Origin: JALYGK01 sp036259835
Lineage (GTDB): Bacteria > Actinomycetota > UBA4738
Assembly: GCA_036259835.1 (NCBI GenBank)
Contig: DATABA010000076.1
Span: 1-50,222, forward strand
DNA length: 50,222 nt
Reading direction: 5' to 3'
Both the position numbers and the translations under genes were made by a program. Each line of letters starts with the position of its first letter. Within the stretch, counting starts at the first letter, position 1. Under the pieces are notes generated by a model. It searched no databases and had not been told where the DNA came from. It saw nothing but the letters and a program-made list of their open reading frames with translations. Positions 16,199 through 24,536 of this stretch are shown piece after piece.

Positions 16199-17488
16199 CT
16201 ACCGAATCGTCGCCGTTGGTTGCTCTTCGGTCTCGGCCGCCTCCCCTTCCGGTGCCTCGACGGCGGGAGGCTCATCGCGGACCGGCTCGACCGGTCCGGT
16301 TGAGGCCTCGATTCGTCGTTCGGCCTCGGCCGCGGCCTCAGTCGGGCCGCGGGCGCGCGTCTTCACCTCCGGTAAGCCTCCTGGCGGCCAATGCATACGG
16401 GTGTCCCAGTAGTGGAGGACGAGAATCTTCGCGGCCGCGATGGTTGGAACCGCCAGCAACATCCCCCACAACCCAAGCAACGTTCCGCCAACGAGCAGCC
16501 CGAGCATGACGGTCACCGGATGCAGCTTCACCGTCTTGGCAACCACGTTCGGGCTGATGATGTGGTTGTCGATCTGCTGGACGATCAGCAGTGCCACGCT
16601 CGCCCCGATCGCCAGCGGCCAACCCGGCTCGAGATGGAGGAGCCCGCCGCTGGTCGTCGTGGTGAACGCGATGAACAGCGCAGGTATGGCTCCGATGAAC
16701 GGACCGATCATCGGAATCAGGTTGAACAGCCCGGCCACGCCTCCAACAACCGCCCAGTACGGCAGCCCCACGATGTAGAGCCCGAGCATCGAGGCGAGGC
16801 CCACGAACAGAGCCACGAGAAGCTGACCCCGGAAGAACGCGCCAAGAGCACGGCCCATCCGCTCGAGGATGGAGACGAGCTCACGGTGGTTCGCGGGAGG
16901 GACGAGAGCCATGAAGCCCCGCTGGATCTTCGGTAGGTCCACCACGAGATAGAAGCTCAGCACCAACCCCAGCAGGAAGACGACCGCGGTGTGAAGGACG
17001 CCGGCGGTGAAGCTGAAGATGCGGGAGAAGAACGCCCCGGCTCCCCCTTCAGGACTTAGCGCTCGGAAAAAGTCGGTGGTCTGAATATCGGCCCCAAGGC
17101 GTTCGAACGTCCGGGCCAGGTCGCTCTGTGCATTCGCCAGAAGCCGCGGCAACGTGGACGCGAAGGACGACACCTGGGATGCCAGCATTGGGACGAGGAA
17201 TCGGAGCGCGACCCCGACAATCGTGAGAAACACGAGGTAAGTGAGCAGCGTCCCCCAGACTCGGGGGACCCCGCGGCCCTCGAGGGCGGACACGATGGGA
17301 TTCAACAGATAGACGATGACCATGGCGACGGCGAGGGGGACCACCACCACACGAATCGGATACAGGGCGACGCGATAGACGAAGTACGCCAGGATCGCGA
17401 CGCCGATCAACGACCAGCACACGACCCCCCATTTGGCGATTCGCGATAGGCGCGGGCTCCCGAGGAGGCCGGTCCTGTGCTCGTCCAC
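16199..17488 (-). CDS. AI-2E family transporter (PF01594, UPF0118)
   Basis: 429-residue polytopic membrane protein of the AI-2E transporter family, with eight expected helices. Typical elements are the early VVVPLAVAMVIVYLLNP, a middle FLLGLVLSFYLVVDLPKIQRG, and the C-terminal GLPYWAVVGGVAGLFNLIPMIGP with the conserved P-x-IGP. Some members work as Na+ or Li+/H+ antiporters, others as quorum-signal or auxin-like exporters, so the substrate is open; its place beside NhaA and TerC favours ion transport (inference). The C-terminal 60 residues are a charged, acidic tail. The GTG start at 17488 lies 30 bases after the RsbW-like gene. Confidence 0.9.
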   Translation of the reverse strand: MDEHRTGLLGSPRLSRIAKWGVVCWSLIGVAILAYFVYRVALYPIRVVVVPLAVAMVIVYLLNPIVSALEGRGVPRVWGTLLTYLVFLTIVGVALRFLVPMLASQVSSFASTLPRLLANAQSDLARTFERLGADIQTTDFFRALSPEGGAGAFFSRIFSFTAGVLHTAVVFLLGLVLSFYLVVDLPKIQRGFMALVPPANHRELVSILERMGRALGAFFRGQLLVALFVGLASMLGLYIVGLPYWAVVGGVAGLFNLIPMIGPFIGAIPALFIAFTTTTSGGLLHLEPGWPLAIGASVALLIVQQIDNHIISPNVVAKTVKLHPVTVMLGLLVGGTLLGLWGMLLAVPTIAAAKILVLHYWDTRMHWPPGGLPEVKTRARGPTEAAAEAERRIEASTGPVEPVRDEPPAVEAPEGEAAETEEQPTATIR

Positions 17489-17518
17489 CCCTTCAGGCTA
17501 CCCGCCCGGAGGGACGAA

Positions 17519-17962
17519 TTAGCGGCGGTTGCCGAGAGAAACCAACATGCGGACCCTAGCTCCGCCGTCCTCGCGCGGGCCCACGGCCACCTCATCCACC
17601 AACCCGCGGATCAGAGGCAACGCCAGTCCCTTGTCGAACGGGAGGTCCTCCGTGTCCAGATCGTCGGGAGGCCCGAGCACGTCGCGTTCGGGGTCCGGTC
17701 CTCTGTCCAGGACCTCGATCACGATGGAATCGTCATCTGTCGACGCCAGGACATGAACGGGCTCGATGTTAGGGAGGTCGGCGTTGGCGTTCACCGCGAT
17801 GGTGCACGCCTCCGATACGGCGAGTTTGATCTCCTCGACCACGTCCTCGGGAACACCGTGCAGCCTCGCCAATGCGGCAACAGCATGTCGGACGGTTCTG
17901 ACGTACTCCGGCTTGGGAGCGAACTGGATATCGAGTTCGGGGTCGCCCGAAGGGCCCCTCAT
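17519..17962 (-). CDS. RsbW-like anti-sigma factor / serine kinase (HATPase_c_2)
   Basis: 147-residue GHKL ATPase of the anti-sigma-factor kinase group. The N box is KLAVSEACTIAVNAN, the G1 box VIEVLDRGPDP and the G2 box DKGLALPLIRGLVDEV, although the central catalytic Glu region differs a little from Bacillus RsbW. Expected function: binds and holds a sigma-B/F-type sigma factor, and phosphorylates the STAS antagonist. It overlaps the STAS gene by the four bases ATGA, so the two are translated together. The sigma factor itself is not in the window, although a matching promoter is seen at 33703-33728. Confidence 0.85.
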   Translation of the reverse strand: MRGPSGDPELDIQFAPKPEYVRTVRHAVAALARLHGVPEDVVEEIKLAVSEACTIAVNANADLPNIEPVHVLASTDDDSIVIEVLDRGPDPERDVLGPPDDLDTEDLPFDKGLALPLIRGLVDEVAVGPREDGGARVRMLVSLGNRR

Positions 17963-18309
17963 GCCGATGGAGTCGGCTCGGTCGCGGCCTCCTCCACCGA
18001 ACCAAAGATCCGGAAGGCCTTGTTCAAGCCCGTGATGTCGAAGATCTTGAGGATCTTGTCGTGCGTGGCAACGATGGCCAGGTCACCGTCGTTCGTCTTG
18101 GCTCGCTTCAGACCTTCCACGAGGACGCCCAGTCCCGTCGAGTCCAGAAAGTCGACCTTCTCCATGTCGATGACAATGCGGCGCGCTCCGCTATCGACCA
18201 GATCGACGATGGCTTGCCGGAGACGAGGCGCCGTGTACACGTCGATCTCGCCCCGAAGGCCGACGATGCTGGCTTCCCCCCTCTTGGTGGTCTCGACATC
18301 GAGATCCAT
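17959..18309 (-). CDS. STAS-domain anti-sigma factor antagonist
   Basis: 116-residue RsbV/SpoIIAA-type protein. The phosphorylatable serine is S57 in FLDSTGLGVLVEG, preceded by the strand RRIVIDMEKVD. In its dephosphorylated state it would bind the RsbW-like partner and free a stress sigma factor. It is the first gene of the minus-strand run that continues through the ion transporters to 11.1 kb. A TAGACT -10 box lies 9 bases before the ATG, suggesting a leaderless transcript. The region 18310-18420 is shared with the divergent gene. Confidence 0.92.
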   Translation of the reverse strand: MDLDVETTKRGEASIVGLRGEIDVYTAPRLRQAIVDLVDSGARRIVIDMEKVDFLDSTGLGVLVEGLKRAKTNDGDLAIVATHDKILKIFDITGLNKAFRIFGSVEEAATEPTPSA

Positions 18310-18318
18310 AGGGGCGCG

Positions 18319-18324
18319 AGTCTA
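18319..18324 (-). promoter_or_regulatory. -10 box of the STAS gene and the downstream run
   Basis: TAGACT on the minus strand ends 9 bases before the ATG at 18309. No ribosome site is present between them, so this mRNA is probably leaderless. A -35 box is not recognisable. Confidence 0.45.
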
Positions 18325-18420
18325 GCAAGCCGTCGTTGAAATGAAGACGTCCGGCCTGTAGCCTGCCGCCCCGAATGCCCCCCTTTGGTTCGTGCCGCTT
18401 TCACCCTCCGTAGGTAACCC

Positions 18421-19122
18421 ATGGCGCACCGAGCCTCCGGCCCCAATATCGACTTCACCGGTCGTCGACGCAGGCGACGGCGGCGTCTGGCACGTACTGT
18501 CGCCATCGCGACGGTCATCGCGGTCGGAGCCGGGGGGTACTACGTCCTGTCACGGAGTGGCGGACTGTCGTCGCCGTTCTCAAGGGAGCCCGAGCGGCCG
18601 AAGTTCACATTCGACCTCTCCAGTGTCAAGGGGTACCAGCTCGGAGAGGGAAAGCCATCGGCGCGAGCGACCGAACGGGTTGCCCGCGAAGTTCGCCGGG
18701 ACCTGAGTGAGTTCTACATCGATGCTTTCCTCGCTCCTTCGACGTGGACCGACGGCGTGCCCGAGGACGCGTGGGAGATCTTCGCCCCTGCCGCCAGGCG
18801 GCAAGCGCGGCGGGACGCGGCGTCGTTCTCGCTCGGAAGAACCGGGCGCTCCGTCAAAGCGCTCCGCCCGACCGGTTCAGCGCTGCAGGTCCGAGTGCTC
18901 TTTGACGCGTCGGGCCGCCCCCACGCCGCCACCGCAGCCGCCGCGTTCGAGGCAGCGGGAACGATCAACGGTGGGCAGAACTTCGAACTGAGCAATCGCA
19001 GCGGCTTCGTGCTTCGACCGGAGGACGGCCGATGGCAGATCGTCGGCTATCCGAAGGTCCGAACGGCTCTCAAGCCCGTCCGCTCCCGCGCAGGGTCACC
19101 GAGTCCTGGAGGCTCGCCATGA
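18421..19122 (+). CDS. Membrane-anchored protein of unknown function coupled to an LCP enzyme
   Basis: 233 residues, not recognised. An unusual block of eight arginines (18-27 region) is followed by one membrane segment, ARTVAIATVIAVGAGGYYVL, so the protein should sit with a short basic tail inside and the rest outside. The outer part resembles small SnoaL/DUF4878- or Mce-associated-like folds: a helical AREVRRDLSEFYIDAFL, the FAPAAR and VLFDASGRPHAA strands, and a final FVLRPEDGRWQIVGY typical of a beta-sheet ending. The stop overlaps the LCP start by ATGA, so the two are translated in fixed ratio. A role in cell-wall glycopolymer attachment is inferred only from this. Confidence 0.8.
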   Translation: MAHRASGPNIDFTGRRRRRRRRLARTVAIATVIAVGAGGYYVLSRSGGLSSPFSREPERPKFTFDLSSVKGYQLGEGKPSARATERVAREVRRDLSEFYIDAFLAPSTWTDGVPEDAWEIFAPAARRQARRDAASFSLGRTGRSVKALRPTGSALQVRVLFDASGRPHAATAAAAFEAAGTINGGQNFELSNRSGFVLRPEDGRWQIVGYPKVRTALKPVRSRAGSPSPGGSP

Positions 19123-20042
19123 TCCGGACCCGGAAGCTCACTGCGGCCGGGGTCGCGCTCGGTCTGCTGTGGTCAGCGGCGTCGGTCGTCAGTGGGTCCG
19201 GCGGAAAACCGGAGACGGCTCATGCGCTCACCAGGCCGCTGCAAATCCGGTCCGCCCACGGCGCGTCGTTCCTCCCTGCACTGGAAGGAAAGCGGCCGCT
19301 GTTCATCCTGGCGATCGGTAGTGACGCCCGCCCCGGCCAGGCGCCCCAGAGCACCAGGGCCGATTCGATCCACCTCATCGGAATGGACCTTCGCCGGCGC
19401 CGCGCCACCATCCTCGGTTTCCCCCGGGATTCCTACATCCCCATCCCGGGGCACGGAACGGACAAGATCAACAGCGCGCTGTTCCTTGGCGGCCCCGAGC
19501 TCGTCGTTCAGTCGATCGAGAACCTCACCGACATCCGCGTGGACTTCTGGGTGCTCACCGGCTTCCAGGGGTTCGTGCGGTTCTGGAACGACGTGGGACC
19601 CATCAACGTGGACGTGCCCCGGCCCATGTTCGACTCCGCCTCTGGCGCCAACTTCACCGCGGGCGTACATTCGTTTATGGGCCGGGAAGCGCTGGCCTTC
19701 GCGAGGGATAGACACGACGTGCCCGGCGGCGACATCGGACGTTCGGAGAACCACGGCCGGCTCCTGATGGAGGCCCTAGAGGCGTTTTCAAAAAAGGTGA
19801 AGGCAAACCCGGCCGAGTTGCTGTTATGGCTCTCGGCGGGGTGGCGAAGCGTCGACACGGACATCTCTGCCAGAGAGCTCTTCGACCTTGCCCTTACCGT
19901 CGCCCAATTCAAGAACAAGGCGGTGAATAACCTGGTCGTGCCGTCCAGCACCGGCTCGGCGGGAGCGGCCAGCGTGGTGTTCATCTCGTCTTCGGCCAGC
20001 GCCATCTACGCCGACATGCGCGCGGACGGAGTCTCCCGCTAG
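19119..20042 (+). CDS. LytR-CpsA-Psr (LCP) family glycopolymer transferase
   Basis: 307-residue enzyme that attaches undecaprenyl-linked teichoic acid, arabinogalactan or polysaccharide chains to peptidoglycan on the outer face. A signal or anchor segment (VALGLLWSAASVVSG) leads to the LCP core: IGSDAR, STRADSIHLIGMD (R80, D82), ILGFPRDSYIPIPG (R103), TDKINSAL, and ALAFARDRHD (R196/R198), the arginines and aspartates that bind the pyrophosphate and metal. The ATG at 19119 is used since GGAGG lies 6 bases upstream and the stop of the preceding gene overlaps it; a longer frame from 19032 is less likely. A hairpin follows at 20063. Confidence 0.93.
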   Translation: MIRTRKLTAAGVALGLLWSAASVVSGSGGKPETAHALTRPLQIRSAHGASFLPALEGKRPLFILAIGSDARPGQAPQSTRADSIHLIGMDLRRRRATILGFPRDSYIPIPGHGTDKINSALFLGGPELVVQSIENLTDIRVDFWVLTGFQGFVRFWNDVGPINVDVPRPMFDSASGANFTAGVHSFMGREALAFARDRHDVPGGDIGRSENHGRLLMEALEAFSKKVKANPAELLLWLSAGWRSVDTDISARELFDLALTVAQFKNKAVNNLVVPSSTGSAGAASVVFISSSASAIYADMRADGVSR

Positions 20043-20062
20043 AGACACCTCCCCAAAGAGAA

Positions 20063-20084
20063 GAGGTCCCCCGAAGGGGACCTC
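20063..20084 (+). terminator. Hairpin after the LCP gene
   Basis: Perfect nine-pair stem GAGGTCCCC/GGGGACCTC with a CGAA tetraloop, 20 bases after the LCP stop. No T-run follows, as is common for actinobacterial terminators. Confidence 0.6.
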
Positions 20085-20236
20085 CACTCGATAAGACCTC
20101 AACAGGAGACCGGAGCATTACGCGGTGCTGGCGCCATGCTGATCCCGCCCGCCCACGGTCTCTTGGGCTGTTCCTTCCCTATTGTCGGCGTTTCGGTCGC
20201 AATTTCTGAACATCTCTGCAAGAAGTTTTCGGCCGA

Positions 20237-22525
20237 ATGTTGCCCAGTAGCATCGGCATGGTGGATGCCCGAGCGTTCCTCTCAGAGCTGGCGCTGGGGG
20301 GAGACGACACTTCGGTCTCTCATATCGAAACGCTGGCCGAACGCGAACCTCGCCTCGAGCCGCTCCCCGACCTCCCGGACCTCTTGACCGGGCGTCTGTC
20401 CTTCCTTGGGATCGAAGGCCTCTACCCCCATCAACGCGCCGCTGTGGACCTCTTGGAACGCGGCGAGAACGTGGTGATCGCAACCGGGACCGCGTCGGGA
20501 AAGACGCTCGTGTACAACCTCGCCTTCGCCAGAACCGTGTTGGCCGACGAGAAACGGACTGCCCTGTACCTCTTTCCAACCAAAGCGCTGGCTCGAGACC
20601 AGCTTCGCCAGGTGCGGGAGTTGCGTCTTCCGCAGGTCCGTGCCGCCGTGTACGACGGCGATACGCCGCAGGCCGAGCGGCCGCTGATTCGGAAGAACGC
20701 CAACCTCGTGATGACCAATCCCGACATGCTGCACGCGAGCATCCTCCCCGGGCACGCCCGTTGGGCGGACTTCTTTCTTCGCCTGTCTCTCATCGTCGTC
20801 GACGAGGCCCACGTGGCACGCGGCGTGTTCGGGTCACACGTCGCGATGATCCTTCGCCGCCTCCGGCGGTTGGTCGCGCACTACGGCGGCAACCCCCAGT
20901 TCGTCCTGGCCTCGGCGACAATTGGGAACCCCGCCGAGCTGGCCGAGCGGCTGACGGGAGTTTCGTTCACCGAAGTCGCCGAAGACCTCTCTCCTCGTGG
21001 CGAGAAGCTCTTTGTTCTGTGGAATCCGCCGTTCGTGGATGAGGAAATGGGTCTGCGGCGAAGCGCGATCTCCGAGACGTCGTGGTTGCTCCGCCAGTTG
21101 GTCGAAAAGGAGGTTCGAACGATCGCCTTTTGTCGAAGCAGACGGTCCGCTGAGCTGGTCGCCGAGTTCGCCCGGCGAGAGCTCCCGGGTGGCCTGAAGC
21201 GCCGCGTCAAGGCGTACCGCGCGGGGTACCTGCCCGAAGAGCGGCGCCAGCTGGAACGTGCGCTCTCCGACGGCGACCTGATGGCGATATCCGCAACGAC
21301 GGCTCTGGAGCTCGGCATCGACGTTGGCTCACTGGACGCGGCCTTGCTCGCGGGGTATCCGGGGACCCGTGCCTCCTTGTGGCAGCAGGCCGGGCGTGCC
21401 GGACGGCGCGGCGACCAATCCATGGCCATTCTGGTTGCCCAGGACGACCCGCTGGACCAGTACCTGGTTCAGCATCCTGAGGACCTGTTCGCGAAGCCAC
21501 CCGAAGCGGCAGTGGTCGACCCTTCGAATCCGTACGTCCTGGGGCCGCACCTGGCGTGTGCCGCCCGGGAGCAGCCGCTTACAGAACAAGAGGTGCCGCT
21601 TTTTGGAGACGCCGCTTTGGACCGAGTCGAAGAGATGGTGGAGGCGGGCGAGCTGGTCCGACGACGCGGGCTGCTCCACCATCACGGGAAAGCATCGCCG
21701 CATCGCGGCATCGATATTCGGTCGGCTTCTGGCCATCTCTTCGCCATCGTCGAGGAGGACACCGGGGGCCTGCTCGGCACGGTGGACGAGGCGCGGGCCT
21801 TTTGGCACGTCCACCCCGGCGCCATCTACCTCCATCAGGGTGAGCAGTACGAGGTGAGTGAGCTGGATCTGAAGGGCCGTGTGGCGCTGGTCGGCAAGAG
21901 CCAGGCGGACTACTACACACAAACGCGAGACGTCACGGATGTCGAGGTCCTCGGCGAGCTCGACGAACGAACCGTGGGAAGGGTCACGGCGATCTTCGGC
22001 GACGTTCGGGTCACCCGGGAAATCGTGGGCTTTCAGCGAAAGCTGAACTCGACACAGGAAGTGATCGACGAAGTGGCGCTCAGTCTTCCGCCTCAGACGC
22101 TCACCACGCGCGCACTCTGGTGGCTGCTTCCTCGCGATTTGTTGGAGCGAGCCCGGATCACCAACGCGGCGCTTCCCGGCTCGGCGCATGCGGCCGAGCA
22201 TGCCGCCATCGGCCTGTTGCCGTTGGTCGCGACGTGTGACCGCTGGGATATCGGAGGTCTCTCGACGCCGTTTCACCCCGACACGGGCGCGGCAACAATC
22301 TTCATCTACGACGGCTACCCTGGTGGCGCAGGCATCGCCGAACGTGGCTACCAATCGGGCGAACGACTACTCGAGGCGACGTTCGAGACCGTGCGCCAGT
22401 GTCCGTGCGCGAAAGGCTGCCCATCCTGCATCCAGTCGCCGAAGTGCGGGAACGGTAATGAACCGCTCGACAAGCAGGGGGCCATCGCCCTGCTCGCGGC
22501 GATGCTCGGGAAGGTATGGGGCTGA
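20237..22525 (+). CDS. DEAD/DEAH-box helicase with DUF1998, MrfA/Hrq1-like
   Basis: 762-residue superfamily 2 helicase, 3'-5' type. Motifs: YPHQRAAVDLL, Walker A ATGTASGKT (K89), motif Ia FPTKALARDQ, Walker B VVDEAH (D189-H192), SATIGNP, TTALELGIDVG and motif VI QQAGRAGRRGDQ. The C-terminal DUF1998 domain ends with five cysteines, CPCAKGCPSC...C (C722, C724, C728, C731, C737), the zinc ligands of Bacillus MrfA, which repairs mitomycin-type damage. No MrfB nuclease partner is present. The ATG at 20237 has only a weak AAGAAG upstream; 20258 is an alternative. It overlaps the next gene by 10 bases. Confidence 0.92.
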   Translation: MLPSSIGMVDARAFLSELALGGDDTSVSHIETLAEREPRLEPLPDLPDLLTGRLSFLGIEGLYPHQRAAVDLLERGENVVIATGTASGKTLVYNLAFARTVLADEKRTALYLFPTKALARDQLRQVRELRLPQVRAAVYDGDTPQAERPLIRKNANLVMTNPDMLHASILPGHARWADFFLRLSLIVVDEAHVARGVFGSHVAMILRRLRRLVAHYGGNPQFVLASATIGNPAELAERLTGVSFTEVAEDLSPRGEKLFVLWNPPFVDEEMGLRRSAISETSWLLRQLVEKEVRTIAFCRSRRSAELVAEFARRELPGGLKRRVKAYRAGYLPEERRQLERALSDGDLMAISATTALELGIDVGSLDAALLAGYPGTRASLWQQAGRAGRRGDQSMAILVAQDDPLDQYLVQHPEDLFAKPPEAAVVDPSNPYVLGPHLACAAREQPLTEQEVPLFGDAALDRVEEMVEAGELVRRRGLLHHHGKASPHRGIDIRSASGHLFAIVEEDTGGLLGTVDEARAFWHVHPGAIYLHQGEQYEVSELDLKGRVALVGKSQADYYTQTRDVTDVEVLGELDERTVGRVTAIFGDVRVTREIVGFQRKLNSTQEVIDEVALSLPPQTLTTRALWWLLPRDLLERARITNAALPGSAHAAEHAAIGLLPLVATCDRWDIGGLSTPFHPDTGAATIFIYDGYPGGAGIAERGYQSGERLLEATFETVRQCPCAKGCPSCIQSPKCGNGNEPLDKQGAIALLAAMLGKVWG

Positions 22526-23022
22526 CTCGTTCGCCTCTCTACATCGGCGTCGTCGGACCCGACCCGTGCTCCGAAGCCGTCGCAGCGCAGGCTGAGCACG
22601 TTGGGCGTCTCTTGGCGAAAGCCGGCGCCGTGCTCGTATGCGGTGGGTTGGGCGGCGTGATGGAGGCGGCGTGCCGGGGAGCGTCTGGTGAAGGGGGAAC
22701 GAGCATCGGACTTCTGCCGGGAACATCGCGCGAGGCTGCGAACCCTCATCTGACTGTCTCCATCCCAACGGGGATGGGTGAGATGCGAAACCTCCTGGTC
22801 GTGCGGGCGTCCAACGCGGTCATCGCTCTCGCCGGTGAATTCGGCACGCTCTCGGAGATCGCGTTCGCTCTAAAAATGGGCGTCCCGGTCGTCGGACTCG
22901 ATACATGGGAGCTCGCCAAAGCCGGAAAGCGCGTTCACCCATTCGTTCAGGTGCATTCACCTGAGGAAGCCGTTCGCGAGGCGCTTCGGCTTGCCGCAGG
23001 ACCGACGACGGCGAACAGCTAA
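22516..23022 (+). CDS. TIGR00725 / LOG-like Rossmann-fold protein
   Basis: 168-residue protein of the TIGR00725 group, related to the LOG (lysine decarboxylase-like) nucleotide-binding fold. Seen are YIGVVGPDPCSE at the start, VCGGLGGVMEAACRGA, GEMRNLLVVRASNAVIALAGEFGTLSEIAFALKMGVPVVGL; the LOG motif PGGxGT is altered to AGEFGT, so cytokinin-type phosphoribohydrolase activity is doubtful. Its function is not known. The start overlaps the helicase end by 10 bases, a sign of translational coupling, and the stop overlaps the convergent flippase stop by 4 bases. Confidence 0.85.
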   Translation: MGLTRSPLYIGVVGPDPCSEAVAAQAEHVGRLLAKAGAVLVCGGLGGVMEAACRGASGEGGTSIGLLPGTSREAANPHLTVSIPTGMGEMRNLLVVRASNAVIALAGEFGTLSEIAFALKMGVPVVGLDTWELAKAGKRVHPFVQVHSPEEAVREALRLAAGPTTANS

Positions 23023-24536
23023 CGCGCCCTTTGCCTGGCAAGGCCGGCGAATCTGGCAATCGCTCGACGCTCGTCGGATGACAGCCCCACGGTGAAAAGT
23101 GCTGCGGCGTAGACGATGACGCCGGCAACAGCGACCACCGCCAGTTGGACGGGCCAAACGTTGTTTCGTAGAACGGCCTGCAGGACCAGCATGACCAAAG
23201 CCGTCGCGGCTGCGGGAAAGGCCAACCGGCCGTAATGACGGTCGAACGGCTGGATGCGCACGAACCTCCACACCAGATAGAGGCGCGCGAGATTCGAGAG
23301 TGCCAGCGTCGCGGCCTGTGCAATCGCCGCCCCCTCGGCCCCAAACCTCGGGGCGAGCACGAAGGCAAGTGCGACGTCGAACGCGAACGACGCCGCGTAC
23401 ACGATCAGATCCCATCCGGTTCGCCCCACCATGATCAGGATGAACCCGACGCTTCCCACCGCGACGTTCACGGCCTGGCCGATCAGGAGGATGCGAAGCG
23501 CCGTCGTTCCCTGGTCGAACTGACCTCCGAACACAAGGAGCACGGGCGCCGGCACGATCGCGAGGAGCAGCAAGATGGGGATCGTTCCGGCCACCACCCA
23601 CCGGGTGAGCGACTTGAACAGCCCATCGAGCTGGTCGCGTTCGCCCCTGGCGTGGAGGTCCGCGACGTACGGGCTGAACATGTAATTGACCGCGATCAGG
23701 AAGAGCACGATCGCCTGCGCCACTCGCACCGCCGCCGCGTAGATTCCGAGTTCCGCCGACGAGACGTATCGGCTGAGGACGAAGTAGTCCGCCCAGAACA
23801 ACAGTTGGGCGAGCAGCGCGGCTGGAGCCCGCGGCGCCCCATAGCCGATGAGCGCCCGCGTCTCACCCGGTTCTGCCGCGAGCGGCGCGAACCGTCTGGT
23901 TTCGGAGCGCCACGCGAAGGCTGCGGCGACCGTCGCCGCCAGCCAGGACATCGAGTACGCCAGGACACTCGAACCGACCGACCTCGAGATGGCCCAGGCA
24001 GCCAACATCACGAGAATCCACACCACTGGCTGACCGGCCCAGTAGATCCACAGGGTGTGACGCATGACCTTGAGCCCACGCGTCCCACCCAGATACACCT
24101 GGCACAGCGCCACGAACGGCAGAGCCAGGGCAGCCGCTCGAAAAGCGTCCACTCCGTCCGGCGCGCCAAACACGCGGGCGAGCTGCGGGGCACCCAACAG
24201 CACGACGAGGCCCACGACGACGCTGACCGCGCCGGCGACCGCAGCGGCGCGAATCACCACTGCCCGGGCCCTCCCTCCTTCGCCTCGTCCGACGTCGATG
24301 GCCACCCGCCGAACTGCAGCCATGTCCATTCCGAACCGCGTGGCGGCCGCGCCCACGAACGCAAACTGCGTGGCGAGCGTGATGACCCCGAGCGCCGATG
24401 GTCCCTCCCGGCCGAACGCGCGAGAGATCAGGACATTCGTGCCCAGCGTGGCGACGACGAAGATGAGCAGGCCGAGAAGGTTCTGGCCTGCGCCGGCGAG
24501 GATCCTTACGCGATCACTCGAGGTACCCGAGCCCAC
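23019..24536 (-). CDS. Polysaccharide flippase (Wzx-like, MVF/MATE superfamily)
   Basis: 505-residue membrane protein with about 14 hydrophobic helices, related to O-antigen and teichoic-acid flippases (polysaccharide_synt). Early segments VRILAGAGQNLLGLLIFVVATLGTNVLISRAFG and GVITLATQFAFVGAAATRFGMD are typical. It would move a lipid-linked saccharide across the membrane. I start it at GTG 24536 because GAGGAG lies 7 bases upstream; a longer open frame to 24710 runs inside the upstream enzyme gene. The 23-base overlap with that gene suggests co-translation. No glycosyltransferases are encoded in the window, so the substrate is unknown. Confidence 0.88.
   Translation of the reverse strand: MGSGTSSDRVRILAGAGQNLLGLLIFVVATLGTNVLISRAFGREGPSALGVITLATQFAFVGAAATRFGMDMAAVRRVAIDVGRGEGGRARAVVIRAAAVAGAVSVVVGLVVLLGAPQLARVFGAPDGVDAFRAAALALPFVALCQVYLGGTRGLKVMRHTLWIYWAGQPVVWILVMLAAWAISRSVGSSVLAYSMSWLAATVAAAFAWRSETRRFAPLAAEPGETRALIGYGAPRAPAALLAQLLFWADYFVLSRYVSSAELGIYAAAVRVAQAIVLFLIAVNYMFSPYVADLHARGERDQLDGLFKSLTRWVVAGTIPILLLLAIVPAPVLLVFGGQFDQGTTALRILLIGQAVNVAVGSVGFILIMVGRTGWDLIVYAASFAFDVALAFVLAPRFGAEGAAIAQAATLALSNLARLYLVWRFVRIQPFDRHYGRLAFPAAATALVMLVLQAVLRNNVWPVQLAVVAVAGVIVYAAALFTVGLSSDERRAIARFAGLARQRAR

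Noticed and set aside
20130..20236. SOS (LexA) box before the repair helicase
   Set aside because: A GAAC occurs (CTGAACATC) but no paired GTTC at the right distance.
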